Source of the DNA: Blattamonas nauphoetae
Taxonomy: Eukaryota; Preaxostyla; Oxymonadida
Length of the DNA stretch: 64,000 bases
NCBI GenBank assembly: GCA_033064195.1
Contig: JARBJD010000073.1
Span: forward strand, 124,001-188,000
Direction of reading: 5' to 3'
Shown here: positions 32,401 to 41,492 of the stretch, piece by piece
How the letters are laid out: each line of letters begins with the position of its first letter
How positions within the stretch are numbered: position 1 is the first letter of the stretch
The notes under the pieces: generated by a model
What the model was told of the DNA's origin: nothing
The model's database searches: none
The model's input: the letters and a program-made list of their open reading frames with translations, nothing else
Program-made: the position numbers and the translations under genes

Positions 32401-34173
32401 CACTGTCGCTGTCCCTTCACTGAACGACACATCCACTTCCACTGTTGGAGTGATCTGGAACTGAGGAACAAGATAATCTAGATCATAGGTAGCCCCAGAA
32501 ACATCTATGTAAAACACGTTTGGAGCACCAGAAGTGGAGTCGCTGAAACTGAGAGGGAATTCATCAGAGAAACTGGTGCCCATCGAATAGACGTAAAGAT
32601 CTCCAAATTCTGAATTGGGTGCATAACATTCTCGGAATTGGAGGAAGGAGAGATCAAGCGAATCGGCACAAATGTTAACTGTTCCGCCATAGTAACCTTG
32701 GCTAGAGCACTCGATAAATGCACAGTTGGAGAGAGTGACAATGGAAGTGGAGATTGAGAGAGTAACTCCATTCATTGATTGACTTTTCTCGAAGAAACAA
32801 TCAGTGATTGTTATTAACGATCCACCTTCATCCCGTGAGAGGATGAATATACTCCCACCTTTAAAGTCTGTTATCGAACATTCGGTGAAGGACGACAAAG
32901 TGATTGTGGCGGGACAACATGAGTTCCAGTCTTTGAAGTAAATCGCTCCTCCTCTTGCATCTCCTGTGCATGTGCATTTGTGGAAGAAGCACTGCGTCAC
33001 AGTCAGAGAGGATTTGGTCTCATCGAGGTAGATGGCTGCTCCTCCTTCGGAAGAAGTTTGAGAGTCGAATGTCATGTCGTTGAAAGTGCAGAGAGTGAAC
33101 TTCACGGATGTCATTCCTGATGATGATGTCAAGGATGTTCGTCCAATGATGTCGTCGGGGATGTGCTTGTGTTCAAAGTCGATTTCAGCGTTCGATGTGC
33201 GAACATATGAAGAGAACGAGCTGTTCACACAAACAACATTGAAGCCCAATCGAGTCCCACATAGTCCTGTTCCCATGTCGTGGTTCGTGCTTCCTGAAAT
33301 TCTGCTCCCAACTACTCGCTCCCACACACAACTCCCTCCTCCCGACTTCTTCCTATTTCCATCTCGAACTGTGCTCGTCACATTCGAGAGTCTGCTCGTT
33401 CTTAATTCTGTTGATATCTCTCCAATCACTCCAATATCCGACCCTGACCTCAGTGACTTCCCAGTAAACGAGAAAAGAGGGCCAGTTCCAAGTGGAAAGT
33501 GCGTAGAATCGAATAACAGTCCAACTCCAATAATCTCTTCCCTTTCCGCCCAGTCGTAACTCCATCCCTCTCCATCTCCCATCCAGTCTTCATTGTTCTT
33601 GTTCAGTTGTCCATATCCTCGACCAACAAGTGGAAGAACCACATTCCGCGTCGACGATTTGTGACTGCTCCCAACGATCACAATCCGGCTCGACCCACTT
33701 CTTTCCCCGTCCAAAAGCACAAATCCCGAACATTCCATGTTTGACAACAGTTTGCTATCAATCACCTCAACTGACGACCCAACAACCAAACAGATTGTAG
33801 TTCCAGCCATTCCCGCGTCCAGTCCCCATGATTGCAACGTCAACGAACTATTCTGCACCTCCATCATCCATCGTTCAACACCCGTGTCTTTGCTGAGCGT
33901 TTCCTTTCCATTTTCGGCTTCACTGCGATGGTGTTCTTTCTGTATATTTGTGTAATGTGTCAGCCATGTCTTGTTTCCATTAAGTATCACCGATTTCGAG
34001 ACAAGACCAAGCCCATTCGTCCAATACAATCCAGAATCAAACGATAAATCTATCAATTCCGAGTTTTCGGCTAAATTGCGTTCGGCAACTTTCTTCTCAA
34101 ACACAGCATCAAAATCTTGGTAGTGTTCATCAGCACAATGGAAGAGGCTACAGAGGAGCAGGAAAAGTGGCAT
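29434..34173 (-). CDS. Receptor-like gene C: beta-helix ectodomain, one membrane span, pseudokinase tail
   Basis: I start at 34173 (MPLFLLLCSLFHCADEHYQ, a signal peptide), 18 codons inside the longest frame, giving 1,579 residues. The first half is beta-helix repeats (GGAAIYLDETKSSLTVTQCF, FHKCTCTGDARGGAIYF, SNCAFIECSSQGYYGGTVNI), then IPT-like segments (FTTPPPPPPSFTEVKFSFTN), then IIVDTKTGQSDWTCGDSSRP. The span is WWIPLVIVVSCALLALILIV near residue 1240, followed by VRRRNKNK. The kinase-like tail has RWSAPEEE, VFRLGLILWEITTGQVPFGE and NPLSRPSVESV; the catalytic-loop position reads RKLNPHWVMF, without the HRD Asp, and no DFG is seen. It is a diverged paralogue of A, B and D and is divergent from kinase gene F, mirroring the B-E pair. 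Confidence 0.88.
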   Translation of the reverse strand: MPLFLLLCSLFHCADEHYQDFDAVFEKKVAERNLAENSELIDLSFDSGLYWTNGLGLVSKSVILNGNKTWLTHYTNIQKEHHRSEAENGKETLSKDTGVERWMMEVQNSSLTLQSWGLDAGMAGTTICLVVGSSVEVIDSKLLSNMECSGFVLLDGERSGSSRIVIVGSSHKSSTRNVVLPLVGRGYGQLNKNNEDWMGDGEGWSYDWAEREEIIGVGLLFDSTHFPLGTGPLFSFTGKSLRSGSDIGVIGEISTELRTSRLSNVTSTVRDGNRKKSGGGSCVWERVVGSRISGSTNHDMGTGLCGTRLGFNVVCVNSSFSSYVRTSNAEIDFEHKHIPDDIIGRTSLTSSSGMTSVKFTLCTFNDMTFDSQTSSEGGAAIYLDETKSSLTVTQCFFHKCTCTGDARGGAIYFKDWNSCCPATITLSSFTECSITDFKGGSIFILSRDEGGSLITITDCFFEKSQSMNGVTLSISTSIVTLSNCAFIECSSQGYYGGTVNICADSLDLSFLQFRECYAPNSEFGDLYVYSMGTSFSDEFPLSFSDSTSGAPNVFYIDVSGATYDLDYLVPQFQITPTVEVDVSFSEGTATVTATANTGVKGTMGLLLEGPDVPRLIHVEFGSETETSTTGTAIVSSGENGVLPNAKYSVRASSVPIVYLCAVNSSDFSISADGKTAEIVLEGFNFGDGSYSMLIQNGSNTINIPLTRSNSTTLFGSAPLPPSAASGRLEWSTEYSVESVTRCPQTGVEENVLLLNRTSFTTPPPPPPSFTEVKFSFTNSLGTGCIAILNGTDLVVGTEYEVKLNTSHTFSIVVKSSTRAESSEMLIGLEGALSYSTEILIETIEPADEDSGVVLIPSPFTGRTPARPNVNEIIVDTKTGQSDWTCGDSSRPCSTMDAAWKIVRRLGIMSPTFSLLDSTSLSSQMTVESGMSVLMRNGTHNEPSLNIPSSAAESATSALIVVSSALLNIQNIDIVVGSSQPSFVLISASSSKMILKDGLMTIKSETAGNGNEMDELCVWTTGLIDLIETELSVVNNRFFNISQGAIRMKGGIATIESSVFHDNFPSNSSFPSARRNIACSENGTVEIGSLSAGDGFKTPSVWISSEGCKVESTEVNADAPLFIPTLSSDSSSILDKKTKMLTLSIEGTILIPCSLFLKVFEMKKDGTEVNSTLIPLTVDSATSFTDTKIVVTLPSSSLETLDASLEWRGRLMFGENQTTSDSFLIQQSSSDRMAQSMKDNMKWWIPLVIVVSCALLALILIVVLLVRRRNKNKTEKDENDGEQQELDQAEDKIDVVMAEGDNDNNRNSVNTAGQKHFEGNSTVSNHHPQPLRDTNTIPSSSGQAPVLIVGEDAFGRPKIEDGFVNSHDTLFNRLHGREKTSELNIYRTRLDVAKAVAKLLSLRPNALALRKLNPHWVMFTPSNTICFALNDETPSHAPTIVPTQSGVENEAQEEKRWSAPEEENRSLGIDEQKATVFRLGLILWEITTGQVPFGETDAVNAQRQLGLGIVPGMELVSPAELSELLLECLDLNPLSRPSVESVLSRLELIGEGKKEEASDLLDLPNDPPDPQPELHALSHN

Positions 34174-34321
34174 TGGAGGTGATATCCTCTGAGTTTCAAA
34201 ACAGAGAAAAGGCCTGAAAAAATCCACCCATAGAACGTAAAATGGAAAAAAGACTATGCTTCATTAGTGTGAATATCGGAGGATTGTCTTCTTGCCAACT
34301 GTAGGGTACATCCAATATACT

Positions 34322-34585
34322 ATGGAAGATGATCGGGTATGCGAACTCTCAGATATCGATCATTCTTTGAACAATTCACGTCTATCCGACCATTCTTCAC
34401 ATCTCCCCTCGTCAAAATCGCCAGGACAGTATTTTGATGAACTTTCGCTCACGACACAACCTGCCACGACAAAATTTGCATCCACAGACTCTCTTCTTTT
34501 CAAAGAGTTCAAGTTCTCGACTTGTGATCTCACAGAACACTGTTTGCTCTTCTTTGGAGTGTGCAGATTGACAGAAGTGGTGTGA
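34322..34585 (+). CDS. Possible small hypothetical protein
   Basis: An 87-codon frame (MEDDRVCELSDIDHSLNNSR...) with Ser-rich polar composition. Past its stop another frame reads protein-like (FWAERMRGGVSFRKKLACNL), so a short intron is possible, but I could not settle its borders. It lies between divergent genes C and F with no match I recognise; it may be spurious. Confidence 0.25.
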   Translation: MEDDRVCELSDIDHSLNNSRLSDHSSHLPSSKSPGQYFDELSLTTQPATTKFASTDSLLFKEFKFSTCDLTEHCLLFFGVCRLTEVV

Positions 34586-34773
34586 CCGCTCCATTTTGGG
34601 CCGAAAGGATGAGAGGAGGGGTGTCGTTCCGAAAGAAACTCGCATGTAATTTGGATTCGAGGAGTATCTATCCATTCTCCAAGGAAGAACTTGAAGAATG
34701 AACGAACGGGGGAGTCTGAAGTCAATTACCGATCAAGAAGTTCGACAACATCACTAAAAACCGTAACGTGAAG

Positions 34774-34857
34774 ACTTTCGTGATTATGCCCATCAAACAA
34801 TGGGCTAAATAAGTTCACTTTTACAAAGAAAGGGCGAGCCAGTTGTGATCCTCTAAA
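34774..34857 (+). promoter_or_regulatory. Conserved block upstream of kinase gene F
   Basis: Counterpart of 19787-19870 upstream of E, ending at the ATG. The same frame here carries a stop (GCTAAATAAG), which argues that the conserved block is untranslated. Confidence 0.5.
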
Positions 34858-35532
34858 ATGACATCAAAACTCGACGATGTCACCCCTCCTGGCTGTGTGT
34901 CCTTTCTGTGATGATCTCTGATTTTTCTCTTATTGCGTCTCATTGTTCTTTGTGATTCAGACACAAACGCGAAAAGGATCAGTGAAGGAGCGTTTGGGCA
35001 AGTTCTGAAAGATGAACATGAGCGGAGTGGAGTTTCATATGCGGTGATGGTGCTGCCGATGCTGAAAGAGGGAGACAAGGAGCGAGTGACTCGTGAAGTT
35101 GAGATGTTGACTCGTTTTGCTCATGCTCGGATTGTGGGTCTTCATGAGTCGATTGACATGGGAGGACACCAAGCGATTGTGATGGAGCTTGGGGATCGGA
35201 GTTTGAAAGATCTGATATCGGAATATGAGGAACGATGTGAATTGATTCCTCTTCCTGTTTGTCTCTTCTTCGATTCTCATTTTATGATGTTTTTGTTATT
35301 TGCTTGACATCTGCTTGTTTATGTTGTTTTGTTGTTGTGGATGTGTTTCAGCTGACAGTGATGATTCTGATTGACATTTGCGAGGGACTTTTGTGGATGC
35401 ACACTCACTCGTCGGGATCGACGGCTCATGGAGATCTGAAGCCGGAGAATGTTCTTCTTCGCCCGAACAATCGAGCCTTTCTATGTTTGTTGGATTGCTC
35501 TCCTCTCTATTGTCATATGTCTTACTTCAGGT

Positions 35533-36630
35533 GTGCGGATCCACGTTGACTACACACTTTCGAATTTTTTGAAACAAATCAGAGAATAAAACCGAAAAAG
35601 AAGTGAGATTCCACGACGTATCTTAATTTCTCTTCTAACGAGCTCTATAGTGATGAACGGTCGTTACTTTCTTCTGTCGTCATTAGCTTCGAACATGTGA
35701 GGTTTCTGTTTGGTTGAACTGGAAAATATCAGACAGTGAATGTTTTGATGCTGAAACTGGAGCTTGAAGGACAAAAAACCAAAACACGGTGATATCCGAC
35801 AATGTGATCAGATCGCAGAAAATGACTTCCCAATGTCTCGTGTGTCATTCAAAAGAATCTTATTCGACTTTGTTCATGTTTTTAGTGATATGACATCCCT
35901 AGTTTATTCTCGCAAAGGATATGGTCGACTTCAGAAGTTGGTTCGAAGCAAACACGGGAACTGAATGGTGACTGAATATTATCAAGTCTGAAAATGTTGA
36001 TAAAAAAGGGATCAAACACGATGAAGTTGGATTATTCTGTCTGGTGTCGTCTAATTGCGAATCGCCGTGAACTGTCGATTGGAGTCTGTTTCTTTTGTGA
36101 TTGACTCAGAATGGCATCTGTTGGGAGACGATTCCGGAAAACAGATAAGATTTGTGCGATTGTTTGATTGACCATGTCCTTTGGATGAAATTGAACATTG
36201 AAATCGCCTGATTTTGACTGGATTTGTCTAAGGAGAATATTGTTCGGGACAATGTTTGAAATGAGTTGTCAACACTGAGAATGTGGTGTTTGATCTCATC
36301 ATCCCTTCTATTGTTGGAGATCAGGAAAAAAACGGACTTCATTTTCTTCTGTAATAAAAATCCACGAGAGAGCTGAATTTGTGAGATATTTTGATGAAGA
36401 GGTCACATAATCGGATATTTATAAGTGGAATTCGGTCTTTCTGTGATGGACAAGGTCTCAGAAGATGACGCTGTCGATACGAATATTGTGAAATGGGCGA
36501 GCGAAATGTCAGGATCAAGGAATGAAATGGCAAAAGAAAGGGATGAGAAGTGATCTCCTCTTCCATATAGTGGTCACGACTCAATCTGGTGCGTTTTTGC
36601 GGAAAGTGCGAAGTCATCGTGGATTCGCAC
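35533..36630. mobile_element. Inverted-repeat element (1,098 bp) at an intron-exon junction of gene F
   Basis: The ends are imperfect ~30-base inverted repeats: GTGCGGATCCACGTTGACTA at the left and the reverse complement of GTGCGAATCCACGATGACTT at the right. AGGT flanks both sides (35529-35532 and 36631-36634). Removing the element plus one AGGT rebuilds CTTCAGGTGATCTTGG, exactly the acceptor and exon start seen in gene E. There is no transposase. The superfamily is not assigned; 4-base duplications occur in several. Confidence 0.8.
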
Positions 36631-37622
36631 AGGTGATCTTGGTGGTTCAGCTCCTTTGGATAAGCAGCTGACGTCGACGATCGGAGAAATGGGGACATTC
36701 GAATACAACTCACCCGAGCGACTATTGGACAGCAAAGGAACAGCAACGCCAGTGAGTGATGTTTGGTCGCTTGGAGTTCTAGCGTATCGGATGGTGACAG
36801 GGAAGTCGCTGTTCGACGGATTACATCTTCTTCAGATGAGTGCATCGCTTCACTCATTTGACGAAACAAAAATCCCTCTCTCAATCGATCCTTCCGTGAG
36901 GGAAGTTCTTCTGAAGATGTTGGAACCTGTATGTTCTCTTTTTTACCAATCATTCTCTCATTCTTTCCACTATTTGTTCATTTAAACTGATTCTGTCAGA
37001 ATGTGGCGCTTCGAGCAACAACGACGACACTTTTCGAAGGTGGTCTTTTGGAGCGAATGCTTGGCGCTGAGACGGGTCGATCGAAAATGAAGAACATTCA
37101 GCTTGCAACTCAAGTGAACGAGATCAAGGAATCGTTGAGTGATTCAAAAGTGAAGTAGAAGACGATTGAACTGGAGATGGAAAAGTAGAAACTGTTGGAC
37201 GAGACACAAGAACTGGAATCCAAACTGAGATCGCTTCAGATATCACTTCAACGGACTTGTGACCGAAATGTCGAGTTGGAGAAGGAAGAGGAATACGATC
37301 AATATAAGCGTCTCCTCACCACTCAAACCTCTCCAATCTCGATCGACGCAAAAGACAACACCATCTCAAAGAACACTTCTCTCCCAGAACTTCTTTTTTT
37401 TGGATCCCAATACGATGGCCCTTACTCCACAGTTGACTTTAAACTTTCACAAAACACAATCACTCGAACCGATGATGAAACGCGTAGTGGCGAATGGATC
37501 ACAACACTTATCGAAGAACCAATCTCGGAAGGAGTGGTGTCTGCTGGCATCACTATTCTCGCCACACCAAATTATGAAAGTGTGTTTCTCATTTTTTATA
37601 GTCCCTCCACAAAACCGGCTAA

Positions 37623-38941
37623 TAGACCCTCCACAAAACCGGTTTTAATATAAATAACCGGTTTTATTCGGCTAGGCCCAGAATTTGTACAATAGTCCTG
37701 AAATGTTTTCCGATTACTTCCTCTGTACTCACCAACAATGAAATTTTGTGGAAAATGGATACATTTCAATGAAAAATGAGATGAAACTGAAATCCGAATA
37801 AGAAATCGAAGTGATTCCGAAGTTGTCGGCTGTGATTTCGTCTTTAGCCTTTCTCACACTGTCATTTTCATCAAGATCTGTGTTGGAGTCCTCTTCTGCT
37901 CGATCATCGCCGATCATGGGCTCCATGTTTTCTTCTTTGAAGCTGGTCACTTCTTCGGCTTTTTAATCTTCAACTGAAACTTCATCCACTTCTTCAATGT
38001 CTGAAAAAGGGTTTCAACGAATAAGCAGTCCAAAAGGGTGTGTGATCGTGGGATCTTTTCTTCTTGGAAAAGTGACATCCGAAATGAGTCTTGTCTGTCA
38101 CTCTGCTCCTTCATTTCCGGTGTTGTATAGTTTTCCTTTTGTATTGCCCATCCTCGATATTTCAGTGATGTTACAGTAGCTGCCAATAGTCTTTTCCTGT
38201 TCGTGGTCCAAACCCGCTGTGAAAAGGCTACAACCAGTCGCGCAATGTGTTGCACTATCCTCGACGATTCAAAAAGCTGAGTAGACTTTGTGCTGACCAA
38301 GGTAGTCGCTTGGAGTTGCTTATTGTCCTTGTTCGAATCTGGCTTGTTGGAAGTCGTGCGTAATATCGACGTCTATGAGAGTAGGACACCAAAGGATTGA
38401 TTTCTGAACTATGTAACAATCGGACAGAAGAATGGGAGATCATAACACAGTTCCTTGAGGATAATTTGGGAGCGTTGATCGGAGATCCAGTTTCTGACCT
38501 TTCGCTTCCATAAAGAAGAATACTTGGCCATCTTGAATTTTCTGAAAATTGGGACAGTTCAGATAGAATCTGAATGTATCATGCTGCATCCGAATTTTGA
38601 GGATGTTTTGGCTTCTAAGATTCCATGTTCAACTGTTTGAGATGATGAGAATCAAAAGTCGTCCATTCCTGGTTAAAGTGCTGAAGAGTAGAGAGGATGA
38701 TATCATCCAGCTTTTAAAAAGTGATTTGAGGGTTTATCACCACCACTTGAGAAGACTTGATCAATCAACCCATTCTTTCGAAAACTCCTGGCGACACTTT
38801 GGATACGATGTACTTTGCTTCGCTACTGTGGCTACAATCATATGAACCTGACTTAGTGATTCTCTCGAAATATTGTTCATGAAATAGTGAACGCTGATTT
38901 TAGCCGGTTATATAAATTAAACCGGTTTTGTGGAGGGTCTA
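37623..38941. mobile_element. TNA-target element of the same family (inner, 1,319 bp), nested near the end of the outer copy
   Basis: Ends TAGACCCTCCACAAAACCGG at both sides in inverted orientation, with AAACCGGTTTTA subterminal repeats, flanked by TAA on both sides (37620-37622 and 38942-38944). Short minus-strand frames (for example KAKDEITADNFG and LLAATVTSLKYRGWAIQKE) may be remnants of a coding region, but I recognise no transposase motif. Confidence 0.8.
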
Positions 38942-39067
38942 TAAAATATACAAAACCGGTTTTATTCATAATAAGGTCATTTTTCATAATATAATGCAAG
39001 AATTGTCCTTTCAGAACTCTTAGAAACATGGTAGCGGTAGTTTGATGAGAGAGAAGATCATCAAAAT

Positions 39068-39921
39068 GGGTGATTCTAAATGAATTGTTACCCGCGTTTT
39101 TTCTTCTGCAAGACGTGCAGAAACTCTCTGCAATTTTCAGAGCACTCATATTCTCCTCCCCTCGACATGATGAAGGTGTTTTTTGTCCTTCTGACTCTTC
39201 ATACATTCTTTTGCATCTGATTTCTGCATTCAGTCGACATTTTTCACCCAGACTTGTCTATACCTCCAAACATGTTCAAGTATCTCGTTTTAACACAAAC
39301 TTTGAAGCGGAAAACCATCGCTTGAACAGTATATATATTCTCATCTTCGCTTTCCAAGTCTTTGTTTCCATCATCTTTGATCCAACAACGAAACTTGACA
39401 TCTCATTGATTGATTGCAATTTTGAGGTTTTCCAACTCTTTTCCTTCAACTTTCTCATTCAGATCTGGTGATCACGTTCTTCCCCTCAAACAATTGACTT
39501 GTGAATTCTGATCTTCCTCCCTCTTCTATTGTAACCCTCAAAATGATATCCATTCACAAATTCGCCTCAAACATACCATATGGACATATTCGGATTACTT
39601 TATGAAGATATCGCCTCTCTGACGCGAGGAAGTCAATCCATGTTTTCAAGACTTTTGAATGATTCGTGCTTTCGATTCGCTTTTTCTCACATTTCCGTTC
39701 TTTTATATCGTTTTACACCATCGGTTGATTTTCTGGCACGTTTTGGGGAAATAAATGTGAAAAAAAGCCCCAATCAGAATAGGGCTCTCTCGAACGCGAT
39801 CAAAACAAAATCTCTAAAATTTAGTACTTTTCTGTTCTGAAAATCTCTGACAGCTAATTCTACAAAAATTTTTTTTTGAGACGCACCATAGTCTTTTGTA
39901 ACATTTCATTTAGAATCACCC
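39068..39921. mobile_element. Inverted-repeat element with AAAT target duplication, copy 1 (854 bp)
   Basis: Ends GGGTGATTCTAAATGAATTG and the reverse complement of GGGTGATTCTAAATGAAATG; AAAT flanks both sides. It is homologous over its whole length to 61520-62377. A plus-strand frame of 133 codons here is broken in the other copy, so I treat it as chance. Nested in the outer TNA element. Confidence 0.85.
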
Positions 39922-41492
39922 AAATCACATAAAACAATGAGAAAGTTTCCAAATAATGGGGAAAATGCCTTCTTTTCGTCACTTCTTGGTTTTTGAAAAA
40001 ACACTAGGTATACTTGAAATGGTGTATTATGTGACGTGGTAATAGATAATCGAGAAATTTTGGATGAAACGTCTTTTTTTGATTTTAGCCGGTTTAAGAA
40101 ATAAAACCGGTTTTGTGGAGGGTCTATTAGAAGTGTTCAGCGACTAGTCACTGGCTCCTGTTCGGACTCGTCGATGCTCAGTCTTGGAAACTCCAAAACA
40201 ATCAACTTGGAGTGGATATTCCAAGTCTGCTCTCCACCTTCGATTCTTATTTGTTCTCGACTCTTCAGATTCTTTCGCCATATCTGCGGGAAAGGGAAAA
40301 CTCCGCATGAAGCTCCCATCCACCGAACAAGAAGCGAAGAGACTTCGCATATGTCTTTATTTGACAGAAAGAGACCGAGTGGTGTTGGAGGTGGACATGG
40401 ACGCGAGACCCCGCACAGCCGTGTTCATCATCAACGGAAATGCGCCTCTCACGTTTGTGTCTGGTCTCCCTCCCTCGATCCGATTTGGAGTGTGTCATTC
40501 ATCATCCTCACAATCACTTCTCTTCAGTTGTCGATGAATACCAAAGGAGTTTCAGTTCGGTTTGATGGAATGTCTCGTCTGAAGCGCTCCACACTGCTCC
40601 ATCGAGTGAATGAGATCAAATGGAATCCCGAAGACCTTCGAGACAATGAGGACATGTACATGAATGGAATGCGATCGAGTATCCTATCAGTACAGACACA
40701 TGTTCCATCACTCGTCTTCACTGATCCTTCTCACTTCAGAGTGGAAGACAACATCATGACATCGACTCGTCAGCCGAAAGCAGAAAAGGATGAATTTAGA
40801 CAAATCAAACCCATCTGGAGCTCCTTCTTCCTCTCTGGACCCTTTACGGAAGGAATTGTGGCGATATCGTTCACATATCTCACCAACACTTCACTCGGAC
40901 AGAGAAAGGAGAAGACAATAAAAGAAGAGCCAAACCGAGCACCGTTCTGCTTTCCGAGCCGATCACGACGGGCGTCGTTTCTGTCACTTTCGTTGTTCTA
41001 ACACTTGCGGAGTCACTTGGTTTGTCTCATCTCTCTCATCGTTGTCTGCAGAACAAGAGGGGTTCTTCAATTTTGGTCTTCTCGATTCTTCGATGGCTGT
41101 TCCTCAACTTGGCCAAGTTTTGGGGAAGGATGTGAAAAGTGTGCTGTTCAAGAAATGATTTCCATTCCAACTCTCTCTTACTCTCCAGATTCCTTTGGTC
41201 TCTCGACATCAAGTGGCAATCTTCTGTTGTTCAACCAGATTTTGCTGGAAGCAGAATGCCATTTCAATGTCTCGAAGAAGGCTCGAATTGTGATGGAAGT
41301 GAACATGGACTCGACTCCACGCACGGTCCAATTCTTCGTCAACGGAAAGGCGCTCGAACGATATGTGAGTGAGATTCCAGAATCCGTGAGATTTGGGGTT
41401 TGTGCTCTCTTCGTTTCGATTCTGACTCGTTCAGTTCTCTGCTGATGTGATGGGAACCTCACTCCAAATCACAAGCATCATCCACTCCACCC

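Larger units (their letters stand above)
37599..40126. mobile_element. TNA-target element (outer, 2,528 bp with nested insertions) in a 31-base-type intron of gene F
   Basis: Left end TAGTCCCTCCACAAAACCGG; right end is the reverse complement of TAGACCCTCCACAAAACCGG. TTA flanks both sides (37596-37598 and 40127-40129). Removing it leaves CTCATTTTTTAGAAGTGTTCAG, which matches the tiny intron of gene E at 21480-21510. It contains two other elements (37623-38941 and 39068-39921); without them it would be only a few hundred bases. The interior has no convincing coding sequence. Confidence 0.8.

Noticed and set aside
37156-37188. Two in-frame TAG codons in gene F as evidence for TAG reassigned to glutamine, as in some oxymonads
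   Set aside because: E has Glu and Leu at these positions, the long frames B, C and D contain no internal TAA or TAG, and gene C itself ends with TAG. Decay of F is simpler.
37599-38941. TA target duplication for the TAGT-ended elements, as in Tc1/mariner
   Set aside because: Treating TAGT as part of the element gives three-base duplications in all four complete cases, and for 37599 it restores the intron seen in paralogue E. The two-base reading does not.
39070-39471. 133-codon frame inside the AAAT element
   Set aside because: The frame is broken in the second copy at 61520-62377 and shows no protein signature.
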